From positions 434,001 to 498,000 of the forward strand of contig NZ_CP141615.1 of assembly GCF_035593305.1 (NCBI RefSeq): 64,000 nucleotides of DNA. The letters are read 5' to 3'. A model generated the notes under the pieces. It made no database searches and was not told the origin of the DNA. It saw only the letters and a list, made by a program, of their open reading frames with translations. Numbering within the stretch: position 1 is the stretch's first letter; every line of letters starts with the position of its first letter. This document shows positions 16,370 through 26,006 of this stretch, one piece after another. The stretch comes from Limnochorda sp. L945t. GTDB taxonomy: Bacteria; Bacillota; Limnochordia; Limnochordales; Geochordaceae. Both the position numbers and the translations under genes were made by a program.

Positions 16370-17293
16370 TCAGCGCCGCCCGGCCAGCTCCAGCTCCAGC
16401 TTGCGCAAGTACGCCAGCCGGTTTTCGAGCGACGGGTGCGTGGAAAAGAGCTCGGCGATGGTCGAGCCCTTGATGGCCGGGATGATGAAGAAGGCGTTGA
16501 GGGCTTCGGCCTGCCGCAGATCCTGTGCCGGAATGCGCTCCATGACGCCGCTGATCTTCATCAGGGCCGAAGCGAGGTTGGACGGCGCGCCGGTGAGGTA
16601 CGCCGCCCCGCGGTCGGCCGCGTACTCACGGTAGCGGGAGAGCGCCCGGATGAGGATGTAGCTGACGAAGTAGACCAGCATGGAGACCAGGTAGATGATG
16701 ATCCAGGCGTTGGTGCCGCCCTCCCGGTCGTCCCGGCGCCCGCCTCCCATCGGCACCCCCCAGTAGCCCATCCACATGAGCTGGCGCGTCAGGAAGGCCG
16801 CCACCGTGGCGAAGAAGCTCGCCAGGGTGATGACGGCCACGTCACGGTTGCGGACGTGGGTGATCTCGTGGGCCAGCACCGCCTCGAGCTCGGGACGGGA
16901 AAGCCGGCGCATCAGGCCCTGCGTGACGGCCACCACCGCCGCGCTGGGGCTGCGTCCCGTGGCGAAGGCGTTGGGAACGTCGGTGGGGACGATGGCGAGG
17001 CGCGGCTTGGGGAGATCGGCCAGGGCGGCCAGCCTTCCTACGATGTCGTGGAGCTCGGGAGCCTCCGCCGGGCTGACCTCACGCGCGCCCACCGACCAGA
17101 GGACCATCTTGTCGGAGAAGTAGTACTGCACGAGCAGCATGATCCCGACGAAGAACACGATGAACCCCGTGTCGACCCCATACGCCAGCAGCACGCTGAC
17201 GAAAAAGAGATAGACCGCGGCGAGCAGGACCATGGTCAGGATCATCCGAGCCGTGAGCCCTGCATCCGCCGTGACCCGCATCGGTCGGGCCAT
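16370..17293 (-). CDS. htpX: HtpX-type membrane zinc metalloprotease (M48B)
   Basis: 307 residues from ATG 17293, which has AGGAGG ten bases upstream; longer readings of the frame lack this. Two N-terminal membrane helices, the gluzincin motif AHEITHVRNRD near residue 144 with the third ligand expected in the later EYAADRGAAYLTG segment, and two further helices between them. HtpX degrades damaged membrane proteins. It is joined to pspAB, supporting a shared role in envelope stress. A 277-bp gap with a strong hairpin separates it from dxr upstream. Confidence 0.93.
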   Translation of the reverse strand: MARPMRVTADAGLTARMILTMVLLAAVYLFFVSVLLAYGVDTGFIVFFVGIMLLVQYYFSDKMVLWSVGAREVSPAEAPELHDIVGRLAALADLPKPRLAIVPTDVPNAFATGRSPSAAVVAVTQGLMRRLSRPELEAVLAHEITHVRNRDVAVITLASFFATVAAFLTRQLMWMGYWGVPMGGGRRDDREGGTNAWIIIYLVSMLVYFVSYILIRALSRYREYAADRGAAYLTGAPSNLASALMKISGVMERIPAQDLRQAEALNAFFIIPAIKGSTIAELFSTHPSLENRLAYLRKLELELAGRR

Positions 17294-17431
17294 CGATGCC
17301 ATCCCTCCTGCGAACCGGCTGGGTGAGACACCCCCGGGCGCCCGGTCATGTCCGGGCTCGGTCACCATTGTACGGTATTCAAGGCCGTCCCACAAATGCC
17401 GGGGCATGGGCCGCGCCGGGCGCGCCAACGA

Positions 17432-17461
17432 GAAGTGGCCCGCCGCCTGGCGGGCCACTTC
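17432..17461 (-). terminator. Strong stem-loop behind dxr
   Basis: Perfect 13-bp inverted repeat (GAAGTGGCCCGCC / GGCGGGCCACTTC) with a four-base loop. It lies between the dxr stop (17571) and the htpX start (17293), both on the minus strand, so it most likely ends the dxr transcript. The following bases are T-containing (TCTCGTTG) but not a T run. Confidence 0.6.
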
Positions 17462-17570
17462 CCTGGGGGACGGGTGTCCGACGCGTTGAGGGACCGAGGG
17501 AGTTCACTTGTCGGAGCCAAGGACAGGATGGCCGCGGGGTGTTGCGTTTGCTTTGCCCCGCATTGCGACG

Positions 17571-18764
17571 TCAAGAAGAAGCTGTTAACGTTATGCAACG
17601 CTCCCTCGCCGTCCTCGTCGCCCAGGCGTCCGCCGCGCGCACGGCCTGCAGCGTGAGGGGCCCGCGCTCGGGATCGTGGGCCTGGAGCGTATCCTCGACC
17701 ACATCGAGGATACGGTCGAAGGGCAGCCGGCCCTGCAAGAAGGCGTCTACGGCGACCTCGTCCGCCGCCGCGAGCACGGCGGGATAAGTGCGGCCGTGCT
17801 CCGCCGCCTGCCGGGCCAGAGCGATGCCCCTGGGCTCCTCACCGGGGCGCAAGGGCTGGAAGCTCAAGGCGACGGGGGCCCCGTCTCCCCACAGGGGCGG
17901 CACGCCGTCGTACGCCAGGCGCTCGGGATAGCTCAGGGCGAAGAGAATGGGCAGGCGCATGTCGGGCAGGCTGAGTTGCGCTTTGACGGAGCCGTCGGCG
18001 AACTCCACCATGGAGTGGACGACGCTCTGGCGGTGCACGACGACCCCGATAGCGTCGTAGCCGACCCCGAACAGATGGCGCGCCTCGATCACCTCGAACC
18101 CTTTGTTGACGAGCGTCGCCGAGTCGACGGTCACCCGCGGCCCCATGCGCCAGGTCGGATGGGCCAGGGCTTGATGGGGCGTGACCTGCCGCAGCTGGTC
18201 CGCGCTCCAACCCCAGAACGGGCCGCCCGACGCGGTCAACCAGAGCCGGCGCACCTGGAGCGGGCTCTCGCCCAGCAGGCTCTGCCAGATGGCGGAGTGC
18301 TCGGAGTCGACGGGAAGGATGCGGCCGCTTCGTACGAGCTCTGCGACCGGCATGAGCTCCCCCGCGGCGACCAGCACCTCTTTGTTGGCGAGGGCCACGG
18401 GGTGGCCGGCGCGCAGGGCGGCCAGGGTCGGCCCGAGGCCGGCGAGCCCCACCGTCAGGACGACCACCAGGTCGAGGTCCGGAAGGGCCGCGACCTGCTC
18501 GAGGGCGTCCGGCCCGGCCATGATCACGTGAGCCGGCGGCGAGACGCCGGCGGAGCGGAGCTCCTCCACGGCCTGCTCGCGGGCGACGGCCACCCATCGC
18601 GCGCCAAACCGCTGCGCCTGCCGGGCCAGCAGCTCGGGCCGCGCTCCGGAGGCCCCCAGGGCCACGACGTCGAAGCGGTCGGGGAAACGCCGGCAGATCT
18701 CCAGGGCTTGGATGCCGAGAGAGCCGGTGCTGCCGAGGATGGCCAGGCGCCTGGGGCGGGCCAC
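17571..18764 (-). CDS. dxr: 1-deoxy-D-xylulose 5-phosphate reductoisomerase
   Basis: 397 residues from GTG 18764, which has GGGAGGG upstream. NADPH-dependent conversion of DXP to MEP, the second step of non-mevalonate isoprenoid synthesis. Evidence: LAILGSTGSLGIQALEI (nucleotide fold), ALANKEVLVAAGE, PVDSEHSAIWQ (metal/substrate acid), ASGGPFWGW, HPTWRMGPRVTVDSATLVNKG and the C-terminal helical domain. Length is normal. It is divergent from thyX. Confidence 0.95.
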   Translation of the reverse strand: MARPRRLAILGSTGSLGIQALEICRRFPDRFDVVALGASGARPELLARQAQRFGARWVAVAREQAVEELRSAGVSPPAHVIMAGPDALEQVAALPDLDLVVVLTVGLAGLGPTLAALRAGHPVALANKEVLVAAGELMPVAELVRSGRILPVDSEHSAIWQSLLGESPLQVRRLWLTASGGPFWGWSADQLRQVTPHQALAHPTWRMGPRVTVDSATLVNKGFEVIEARHLFGVGYDAIGVVVHRQSVVHSMVEFADGSVKAQLSLPDMRLPILFALSYPERLAYDGVPPLWGDGAPVALSFQPLRPGEEPRGIALARQAAEHGRTYPAVLAAADEVAVDAFLQGRLPFDRILDVVEDTLQAHDPERGPLTLQAVRAADAWATRTARERCITLTASS

Positions 18765-18833
18765 CGTGATCCCTCCCGCCGGGCATTGTACCATAGAGCC
18801 GCAGCGGGTCCGAGGAAGGAAGGCGTACGAGCG

Positions 18834-19586
18834 ATGGCCGAGGCCTGGATCCACGAGCCGAGGGTGACGCTCCTGGCGGTCACCCAGTTCACGCCCCCCT
18901 CCCACATCGAGTGGGAGACCGATACCGACAACCCGGCCCAGCAGCTCATCGAGTTCGCAGGCAGGCTGTGCTACCGCTCCTTCCACAACCCGAGCGGGCG
19001 CGCCAACGCCGAGTACATCGGCCACCTCCTGGCGCAGGGGCACCTCTCCGTCATCGAGCACGCCAGCGCCAGCTTCCTCATCGAGGGCATCTCTCGCTCC
19101 TGTTCGCACGAGATCGTGCGCCATCGCCACTTCAGCTACAGCCAGGTCAGCCAGCGGTTCGTCAACGAGGCCGAGGCCCGCATGGTGCTCCCGCCCGCGC
19201 TCGAAGGCGACCCCGAGGCGCAAGCCATCGCCGAGAGCGTGACCCGGGCGTCCAAGGAAGCCTACGCGCGATTGGTGGAACGGCTGCGGGCCCGCTACGC
19301 CCACGTCGACGACCCGTCGCTGCGCCGCAAACTCGCCCGCCAGGCGGCTCGCTCGGTGCTGCCCAACGCCACCGAGACGGCCCTGGTCATGACGGGCAAC
19401 TTCCGCGCCTGGCGCCACTTCGTGCGCATGCGGGCGAGCGAGCACGCCGAAGCAGAGATCCGGCGGGTGGCCATCGCCGTTCTCAAGATCCTTCAGGAGC
19501 AGGCGCCCGCGGTCTTCGGCGACTTCACCATCCGCCGCCACGACGACGGCTCGGAGGTGGCCGAGCCGGGCTATGCCTACGAGTGA
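18834..19586 (+). CDS. thyX: Flavin-dependent thymidylate synthase ThyX
   Basis: 250 residues. Makes dTMP from dUMP with FAD and methylene-THF. The ThyX signature RHRHFSYSQVSQRF (RHRxxSxxxxSxR) is near residue 96, and the C-terminal FRAWRHFVRMRASEHAEAEIR completes the FAD/dUMP site. ATG 18834 follows GAGGAAGGAAGG. No thyA is in the window. The 3' end overlaps the radical SAM gene by 14 bp. Confidence 0.96.
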   Translation: MAEAWIHEPRVTLLAVTQFTPPSHIEWETDTDNPAQQLIEFAGRLCYRSFHNPSGRANAEYIGHLLAQGHLSVIEHASASFLIEGISRSCSHEIVRHRHFSYSQVSQRFVNEAEARMVLPPALEGDPEAQAIAESVTRASKEAYARLVERLRARYAHVDDPSLRRKLARQAARSVLPNATETALVMTGNFRAWRHFVRMRASEHAEAEIRRVAIAVLKILQEQAPAVFGDFTIRRHDDGSEVAEPGYAYE

Positions 19587-20754
19587 GCCGCTGCCGCGGG
19601 GCAAGGTGCTGCTCCGGGACGACCCGCTGCCCCGGGGGCCCTGGGCCCGCCTGGAAAGCGATCACGCCATCGTGGGCGAGGGAAGCCGGCGGCTTTTCAC
19701 CTTCGACCTGGAGGGGCGGCTGCTGGAGGCCTTCGTCGACGGGGTCGGGTACCGGCGAGGGCTCGACAATCGTTTCCTGGAGCGCCGGCGCCTGCCCGGC
19801 GCTCCAGGGCTCTCCCGGCGGTTGCGGCGCCACCTGAGCGCAGCCGAAGCCCGAGACGTGGTCGACCTGGCGTGCCGGACCGCTGCCCGAGCCCGAGAGG
19901 GAGGCTACCCGGCGGTGCCCGCCCTCGACTTCGACGCGCTCGAGGACGACGCCAGGCGCTTTGCGGCGGTTTACCGGCCCATCGGGATCCTGCCGCCCGA
20001 CCAGTACCTCTCGATCGTCGTGCAGCTGACCTCGGGATGCTGGTACAACCGGTGCACCTTCTGCACCTTCTACCGGGACCGGCGCTTCGAGGTCCGCTCC
20101 CCGGAGGCGTTGCGCCGCCACATCCAGGAGGTGAAGGCCTTTTTCGGGGCCGGCCTCCTGCGCCGCCACACCGTCTTCCTGGGTGACGCCAACGCGCTGG
20201 TCCTGCCGGCCGCGCGCCTGGTCGACGCCCTGGCGGCCGTGCGGGAGGCGCTGGACGGCCGTGAGGTGTTCGGTTTCCTGGACGCCTTCAGCGGGAGGCG
20301 CAAGCAGGCTCCCCAGTGGGCCGAACTGGGCGAGGCCGGCCTGCGGCGCGTCTACGTAGGGGCCGAGTCGGGCAGCGACGGCGTGCTGCGGTTCCTCGAC
20401 AAGCCCGGGACGGCCGCCGACGTCCTGGCGAACGTGCGCGCCATGAAGGAGGGCGGCATCGGGGTGGGGCTCATCCTGCTCCTGGGAGCGGGCGGCCGCG
20501 CATTCGCGCAAGAGCACGTGCGCCAGAGCATCGCGCTGGTCAACGCCGCCGGCCTCGGCCGGGGCGACCAGCTGCTCCTCTCGCCGCTCGTCATACCGCA
20601 ACAGGCGCCATACGCTCGCCTGGCGGCGCAGGCCGGGATCGAGCCGCTCAGCCCGGCCGAAGTGCGCCAGCAGGCCGAGGCCATCCTGTCGGGCGTACGG
20701 CTCGGACGAGGCGCCCGGTGGTCGTACTACTTCGTCGAGGAGTTCTTGTACTGA
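19573..20754 (+). CDS. Radical SAM protein with CX4CX2C cluster motif
   Basis: 393 residues, ATG start inside the thyX 3' end. An N-terminal region of about 140 residues precedes a radical SAM barrel with TSGCWYNRCTFCTFYRD: Cys156, Cys161 and Cys164, i.e. CX4CX2C and not CX3CX2C. Other radical SAM (Elp3-like) features are YVGAESGSDGVLRFLDKPG, GIGVGLILLLGAGG and RGDQLLLSPL. No substrate domain such as B12, TRAM or SPASM is recognisable, and no C-terminal extra cysteines. The overlap with thyX suggests co-translation; the substrate is unknown. Confidence 0.85.
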   Translation: MPTSEPLPRGKVLLRDDPLPRGPWARLESDHAIVGEGSRRLFTFDLEGRLLEAFVDGVGYRRGLDNRFLERRRLPGAPGLSRRLRRHLSAAEARDVVDLACRTAARAREGGYPAVPALDFDALEDDARRFAAVYRPIGILPPDQYLSIVVQLTSGCWYNRCTFCTFYRDRRFEVRSPEALRRHIQEVKAFFGAGLLRRHTVFLGDANALVLPAARLVDALAAVREALDGREVFGFLDAFSGRRKQAPQWAELGEAGLRRVYVGAESGSDGVLRFLDKPGTAADVLANVRAMKEGGIGVGLILLLGAGGRAFAQEHVRQSIALVNAAGLGRGDQLLLSPLVIPQQAPYARLAAQAGIEPLSPAEVRQQAEAILSGVRLGRGARWSYYFVEEFLY

Positions 20755-20868
20755 GGCGGAGCGCTCGTACCAAACAGCGCCCGCCGGCAGGAAACATCCG
20801 GAGGCGAGGCGAAGCCTGGCGCCATTCTCGGGGGATCAGCGCCCCCGCTCGGGGGGCTTCGAGACGGC

Positions 20869-22533
20869 ATGCGCAGCGACGTCATCAAGCGGGGCATCGA
20901 CCGGGCGCCCCACCGCAGCCTCCTGCGGGCCGCAGGGGTTTCGGAGCGGGACTTCGACCGCCCGTTCATCGGCATCGTCAACTCGTACGCGGACATCGTG
21001 CCCGGGCACGTGCATCTGCAGGAGTTCGCCAGGCTGATCAAGGAGGCGGTGCGGGAGGCAGGGGGCGTGCCCTTCGAGTTCAACACGATTGCCGTCGACG
21101 ACGGCATCGCGATGGGCCACGTCGGGATGCGCTACTCGCTGGCGAGCCGGGAGCTCATCGCCGACTCGGTCGAGACCATGGTGGCGGCCCACTGGTTCGA
21201 CGGGATCGTCTGCATCCCCAACTGCGACAAGGTCGTCCCCGGGATGCTGATGGCCGCGGCACGGCTCAACATCCCCACGATCTTCGTCAGCGGCGGCCCG
21301 ATGGCGGCGGGGAGGCTCGACGGCCGGGCCATCGACCTCATCTCGGTCTTCGAGGGCGTGGGGGCCGTGCAGGCCGGCCGCATCAGCGCCGACGAGCTCT
21401 ACCGCATCGAGGCGGCCGCCTGCCCGAGCTGTGGCTCGTGCTCGGGCATGTTCACTGCCAACTCCATGAACTGTCTCTCCGAGGCGCTGGGCGTGGCGCT
21501 GCCCGGCAACGGCACGGCCCTGGCCCGCACCGCCGAACGCGAGGACCTGGCCCGCCGGGCCGCCCGGCGTATCGTGGAGCTGGTCGAGCAGGACGTCAAG
21601 TTTCTCGACATCGTCGACGCCGAGTCGCTGGACAACGCCTTCGCGCTGGACATGGCCATGGGCGGGAGCACCAACACCGTGCTCCACGCCCTGGCCCTGG
21701 CTCACGAGGCGGGCATCGACTACCCGCTGGAGCGGCTCAACCGGCTCGCCGACCGGGTGCCGCACCTCGCCAAGGTGAGCCCGGCTTCGCGCTGGCACAT
21801 GGAGGACGTGCACCGGGCCGGCGGCATCCCCGCCATCCTCAAGGAGCTTTCCCGCATCCCGGGCCTGCTCCACCGGGATCGCCCGACGGTGGACGGCCGC
21901 ACCATCGGGCAGATTGCCGACGCTGCCGAGATCCGTGACCCCGAGGTGATCCGGCCGCTGGAGCGGGCGCACAGCCCGACCGGCGGGCTGGCCGTCTTGT
22001 GGGGCAACCTGGCGCCCCACGGGGCGCTCATCAAGACGGGAGCGGTCGAGCCGGGGATCGACGGGCACGAGGGCCCGGCCATCGTGTTCGACGGCGAGCA
22101 GGAGGCCCTGGACGGCATCAAAGCCGGTAAGGTGCGCCCGGGCCACGTGGTGGTCATCCGCTACGAGGGCCCGCGGGGCGGACCCGGAATGCCGGAGATG
22201 CTGGCCCCCACCTCGGCCATCGTGGGGATGGGGCTGGGGACCAGGGTCGCGCTGGTGACGGATGGGCGGTTTTCGGGCGGCACGCGGGGGATCTGCGTGG
22301 GCCACGTGTCGCCCGAGGCGGCGGAGGGAGGGCCGCTGGCGCTGGTCCGGGACGGGGATCCGATCCGGGTCGACCTGCGGGAGCGCCGGCTGGAGATCCT
22401 CGTCTCCCACGACGAGCTGGAGCGTCGACGTGCCCGCTGGGAGCCCCCGGCGCCCCGTATCACGCGGGGGTGGCTGGGGCGCTACGTGCGGATGGTCACC
22501 TCGGCCAGCACCGGAGCCGTGCTTCGGGCATGA
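20869..22533 (+). CDS. ilvD: Dihydroxy-acid dehydratase IlvD
   Basis: 554 residues; Fe-S enzyme that dehydrates 2,3-dihydroxy acids to 2-oxo acids in valine, isoleucine and pantothenate synthesis. Cluster cysteines are seen in [12 protein letters not shown] and [19 protein letters not shown], with [19 protein letters not shown] and [19 protein letters not shown]. Length is typical (550-570). The start ATG 20869 lies 114 bp after the radical SAM gene. No other ilv gene is adjacent. Confidence 0.96.
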   Translation: MRSDVIKRGIDRAPHRSLLRAAGVSERDFDRPFIGIVNSYADIVPGHVHLQEFARLIKEAVREAGGVPFEFNTIAVDDGIAMGHVGMRYSLASRELIADSVETMVAAHWFDGIVCIPNCDKVVPGMLMAAARLNIPTIFVSGGPMAAGRLDGRAIDLISVFEGVGAVQAGRISADELYRIEAAACPSCGSCSGMFTANSMNCLSEALGVALPGNGTALARTAEREDLARRAARRIVELVEQDVKFLDIVDAESLDNAFALDMAMGGSTNTVLHALALAHEAGIDYPLERLNRLADRVPHLAKVSPASRWHMEDVHRAGGIPAILKELSRIPGLLHRDRPTVDGRTIGQIADAAEIRDPEVIRPLERAHSPTGGLAVLWGNLAPHGALIKTGAVEPGIDGHEGPAIVFDGEQEALDGIKAGKVRPGHVVVIRYEGPRGGPGMPEMLAPTSAIVGMGLGTRVALVTDGRFSGGTRGICVGHVSPEAAEGGPLALVRDGDPIRVDLRERRLEILVSHDELERRRARWEPPAPRITRGWLGRYVRMVTSASTGAVLRA

Positions 22534-22576
22534 GTCACCGGAGCGGGCATGAGCCGCCGAAGAGGAGGGACCGGGG

Positions 22577-23524
22577 TTGAAGCTGGCAACGATCCACAGG
22601 GGTGGCGAGGCGCACCTCGTGGTGCGGGCGGGTGCAGGGATGGTGGACGTGACGCAGGCCGCTCGCACGCCGGGATGGTCGACCGGAGAACTCCCGCTGA
22701 GCCTCATCGGCCTCGTCCGGGCCTGGGGGGCCGGGGATCGGCGTCCCATGGAGGCGGTGCGACGCCTGGTGGAGGCGGCCGAGCAGGGGCGCTACGGGGA
22801 GATCCTCGACCCCGAGGCTCCCGAGATCGAGTGGCTGCCGCCCGTGGTGCCGTCCAAGGTGATGTGCATCGGGCTCAATTACTGGGACCACTGCCGCGAG
22901 CAGCACGTCGATCCTCCCAAACGGCCCATCCTCTTCGCCAAGTGGCCCAACGCGTACAACGCTCACCGCAGGCCCATCGCCATGGCCGAGGGGAGCGACC
23001 AGGTCGACTTCGAGGCCGAGCTCGCGGTGATCATCGGCCGGCGAAGCCGGAGGCTCGTGGACGCGACGGCCCTGGAGGCGGTCTTCGGGTACACCACGTT
23101 CAACGACGTGACGGCCCGGGACTACCAGAAAGGGGACGGCCAGTGGGTCCGCGGCAAGTCGCAGGACACGTTCGCGCCCATGGGGCCGTGGGTGGCGACC
23201 GCGGACGAGATCCCGGATCCGCAGAAGCTTCGCATTGTTTGCCGGGTCAACGGCGTCGCCTACCAGGACTCCTCCACGGCCGAGATGATCTTTCCCGTAC
23301 GCGCCCTTTTGGCCTTCATCTCCCAGGGCATCACCCTGGAGCCCGGCGACGTGCTGGCCACGGGGACGCCCGACGGGGTGGGGGTTTACCGCAAACCCCC
23401 GGTCTTCCTCAAGCCCGGCGACGTCGTCGAGGTGGAGATCGAGCGGATCGGCCGGCTCGTCAACCCGGTGGTGCGAGCCGCCGAAGCAAGCGCCCTCGAC
23501 CTGGACGTCCGCTGGCCCGGATGA
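22577..23524 (+). CDS. Fumarylacetoacetate hydrolase family protein
   Basis: 315 residues, TTG start with GGAGGG seven bases upstream. Catalyses hydrolysis, decarboxylation or tautomerisation of 2-oxo acids, with a divalent metal. Family pattern: VMCIGLNYWDHCREQ, PILFAKWPNAYN, VDFEAELAVIIGRRSR with the metal-binding acids, TFNDVTARDYQ and GDVLATGTPDGVG. Nearby ilvD shares the strand, but there is no catabolic cluster that names its substrate. It is convergent with the oxidoreductase gene, six bases apart. Confidence 0.88.
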   Translation: MKLATIHRGGEAHLVVRAGAGMVDVTQAARTPGWSTGELPLSLIGLVRAWGAGDRRPMEAVRRLVEAAEQGRYGEILDPEAPEIEWLPPVVPSKVMCIGLNYWDHCREQHVDPPKRPILFAKWPNAYNAHRRPIAMAEGSDQVDFEAELAVIIGRRSRRLVDATALEAVFGYTTFNDVTARDYQKGDGQWVRGKSQDTFAPMGPWVATADEIPDPQKLRIVCRVNGVAYQDSSTAEMIFPVRALLAFISQGITLEPGDVLATGTPDGVGVYRKPPVFLKPGDVVEVEIERIGRLVNPVVRAAEASALDLDVRWPG

Positions 23525-23530
23525 CGGGCG

Positions 23531-24577
23531 TCAGGGGATGGTGAGCACCAGTTTGCCGAAGTGGCGCCGTTCCTCCATCCACCGGTGGGCCTGCGCCGCT
23601 TCGGCCAGCGGCCACACCCGGTCCACGACGGGCTTGAGCTGGCCGCGCTCTACGAACGGCATGAGATGGAGCAGCTCGGCCTTGCTGCCCATGTACGAGC
23701 CGAAGAGGCGCAGCTGGCGAGAGAACAGGTAGCGGATGTCGGTCAGCCCCTCGTAACCGGTCGTGGCCCCACAGGTGACCAGCCGCCCGCCGTGGGTGAG
23801 GCTGCGGATGCTCTTCTCCCACGTCGCCTGACCCACGTGCTCCACGACCACGTCGACGCCGCGGCGGCCGGTGAGGGAGCGTATCTCCTCGTCAACGTGC
23901 TGGCGGCCGTGGTGGAGCACCACCTCCGCCCCGAGGTGGCGGGCTCTCTCCATCTTGTCGTCGCTGCCGACAGTGGCGAAGACCCGGGCGCCCAGGAGGC
24001 GGGCGATCTGGATGGCGGCCGAGCCCACCCCGCTGCCGGCGCCCCAGACCAGCACCGTTTCGCCCGGCCGGACCCGGGCCAGCGTCACGAGCATGTGCCA
24101 GGCCGTCAGGAAGACCAGAGGCACGGCCGCCGCCTGCTCGAACGACAGGTGACGGGGCATGGGCAGCACGTTGGCCGCCGGGACGATCACGTACTGGGCG
24201 TATCCGCCGTCTACCTGCGAACCCAGGATGTGGTACTGGGGGCAAAGGGTGTCCTGGCCCGACAGGCAGGCCTCGCACCGGCCGCAGCTGATGCCCGGGT
24301 TGACCAGAACCCGGGAGCCGGCCTCCAGGCCGGAGACGCCGGCGCCCAGCTCGTCGATCTCGCCGGCCACGTCGGCGCCCGGGATGCGGGGCAGGGAGAG
24401 CCTGCGGCCCGGCATGCCCCGCCGGTTCCAGATGTCCAGGTGGTTGAGGGCGCAAGCCCGTACCCGTACGCGCACCTCGCCCGGGCCGGGCCGGGGTATG
24501 GCAACCTCCTCCAGCCGCAGCACCTCCGGCCCTCCGTGCTCGTGGAACCGGATCGCCTGCATCGTGGGCACCGCCAT
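23531..24577 (-). CDS. Zinc-binding alcohol dehydrogenase / quinone oxidoreductase family
   Basis: 348 residues from ATG 24577 (ATG 24562 possible). Medium-chain dehydrogenase: GroES-like N-terminus with ALNHLDIWNRRG and IPGADVAGEI, a structural-zinc loop CGRCEACLSGQDTLC (four cysteines), and a Rossmann fold VLVWGAGSGVGSAAIQIA. The catalytic-zinc cysteine position is replaced (ALNHLD instead of a GxCHTD-type), so it leans to the QOR-like side. Substrate unknown. Divergent from the aminotransferase gene. Confidence 0.85.
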   Translation of the reverse strand: MAVPTMQAIRFHEHGGPEVLRLEEVAIPRPGPGEVRVRVRACALNHLDIWNRRGMPGRRLSLPRIPGADVAGEIDELGAGVSGLEAGSRVLVNPGISCGRCEACLSGQDTLCPQYHILGSQVDGGYAQYVIVPAANVLPMPRHLSFEQAAAVPLVFLTAWHMLVTLARVRPGETVLVWGAGSGVGSAAIQIARLLGARVFATVGSDDKMERARHLGAEVVLHHGRQHVDEEIRSLTGRRGVDVVVEHVGQATWEKSIRSLTHGGRLVTCGATTGYEGLTDIRYLFSRQLRLFGSYMGSKAELLHLMPFVERGQLKPVVDRVWPLAEAAQAHRWMEERRHFGKLVLTIP

Positions 24578-24758
24578 GCCCTGCGCCCCCCATCGCCCGG
24601 GCCCGCTTCCGGGTCCCTCTGCCTTGTCTCGGCCCAGGGTGGAGTTAGGCCCGGCGGCCCGGATTCCTCCAGAAGAAGCGCCAGGAGTCCGTGTCGCCCG
24701 GGGCGAAACAGGCCATCCGGCGGGCACGGAGAGAGGGAGAAGCGAGCCGGAGGGAGCG

Positions 24759-25970
24759 GTGACGAGGGTGCCGGTACGGGCGTCGCGCATGAGCGTGGTG
24801 GGGACCGAGACCGCCTTCGAGGTGCTGGCCGAGGTGAAGCGCCTCGAGGCGCAGGGGCGGCGCATCTACAACTTCGCCATCGGGGAGCCCGATTTCGACA
24901 CGCCCGAGCACATCAAGCAGGCGGGCATCGCCGCGATCCGGGACAATTACACGCACTACTCGCCCTCGGCGGGCATCCAACCGTTGCGGGAGGCCATCGC
25001 CCGGGTGGCAGGACGGCTGCGGGGCTTGCGCTTCTCGGCCGACGAGGTGGTGGTCACTCCGGGGGCGAAGCCCATCATCTACTACACGTTGCTCTCGTGC
25101 GTCGATCCCGGTGACGAGGTGATCTACCCCAATCCGGGCTTTCCGATCTACGAGTCGGCCATCCGCCTGGCGGGCGCGGTGCCGGTGCCGCTTTACCTGC
25201 GCGAGCACCGGGGTTTCGTCTTCGACCCCGACGAGCTCTCCTCCCGCATCACGCCCCGCACGCGGCTGGTGATCCTCAACTCTCCCCACAACCCGACCGG
25301 AGGCGTGCTCTCCCGGGAGGTGCTGGCCTGGGTCGCGCAGCTGGCGGTCGAGCACGACCTGTGGGTGCTCTCCGACGAGATCTACAGCCGCATCCTGTTC
25401 GACGGCGAGTTCGTCAGCATCGCCGCGCTGCCGGACATGCGCGCCCGCACCATCGTCCTCGACGGGTTCTCCAAGATCTACGCCATGACGGGCTGGCGGC
25501 TGGGGTACGGGATCATGCCGGCGCCGGTGGCGGCGGACGTCGCCCGGCTGGTCACCAACGTCGAGTCGTGCACCGCGACGTTCACCCAGATGGCCGGCAT
25601 CGCCGCGCTGGAAGGGCCCCAGGAGCCGTCGGAGGCCATGGTGGCCGAGTTCCGTGCGCGGCGCGACCTGGTCGTGGAGCTGCTCGACCAGGTGCCGGGG
25701 GTACGGGTGAGCCCGCCGTCCGGCGCGTTCTACGTGTACCCCAACGTGACGGAGGCGTGCCGGCGAGTGGGGGCCAAAGACGCCCGGGAGTTCGCTTCCC
25801 GGATGTTGCACGAGGCGGGGGTGGCGCTCCTGGCGGGCACGGCCTTCGGCACGCCAGATCCGGAGGAAGACCAGCAGTACGTGCGGCTCTCGTACGCCGC
25901 CTCCCGGGAGCAGTTGCGCGAGGGGATCGCCCGCATGCGGGAGTGGGTGGAGAAGGGCGGCGCTCGCTGA
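24759..25970 (+). CDS. Class I/II pyridoxal-phosphate aminotransferase
   Basis: 403 residues from GTG 24759, chosen for GGAGG five bases upstream. Aspartate-aminotransferase fold (subgroup I-gamma type): FAIGEPDFDTPEHI, SPSAGIQPLREAIA, GAKPIIYY, YPNPGFPIYES, NSPHNPTGG, SDEIYSRILFDG, and the PLP lysine in DGFSKIYAMTGWRLGY near residue 239. Could act on aspartate, aromatic or branched-chain amino acids. Convergent with the Liv-type operon next door, whose cargo may be its substrate. Confidence 0.9.
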   Translation: MTRVPVRASRMSVVGTETAFEVLAEVKRLEAQGRRIYNFAIGEPDFDTPEHIKQAGIAAIRDNYTHYSPSAGIQPLREAIARVAGRLRGLRFSADEVVVTPGAKPIIYYTLLSCVDPGDEVIYPNPGFPIYESAIRLAGAVPVPLYLREHRGFVFDPDELSSRITPRTRLVILNSPHNPTGGVLSREVLAWVAQLAVEHDLWVLSDEIYSRILFDGEFVSIAALPDMRARTIVLDGFSKIYAMTGWRLGYGIMPAPVAADVARLVTNVESCTATFTQMAGIAALEGPQEPSEAMVAEFRARRDLVVELLDQVPGVRVSPPSGAFYVYPNVTEACRRVGAKDAREFASRMLHEAGVALLAGTAFGTPDPEEDQQYVRLSYAASREQLREGIARMREWVEKGGAR

Positions 25971-26006
25971 CCTGCCGGCCTCCGCCCCGCCTGAGCCGGA
26001 CCGGCC

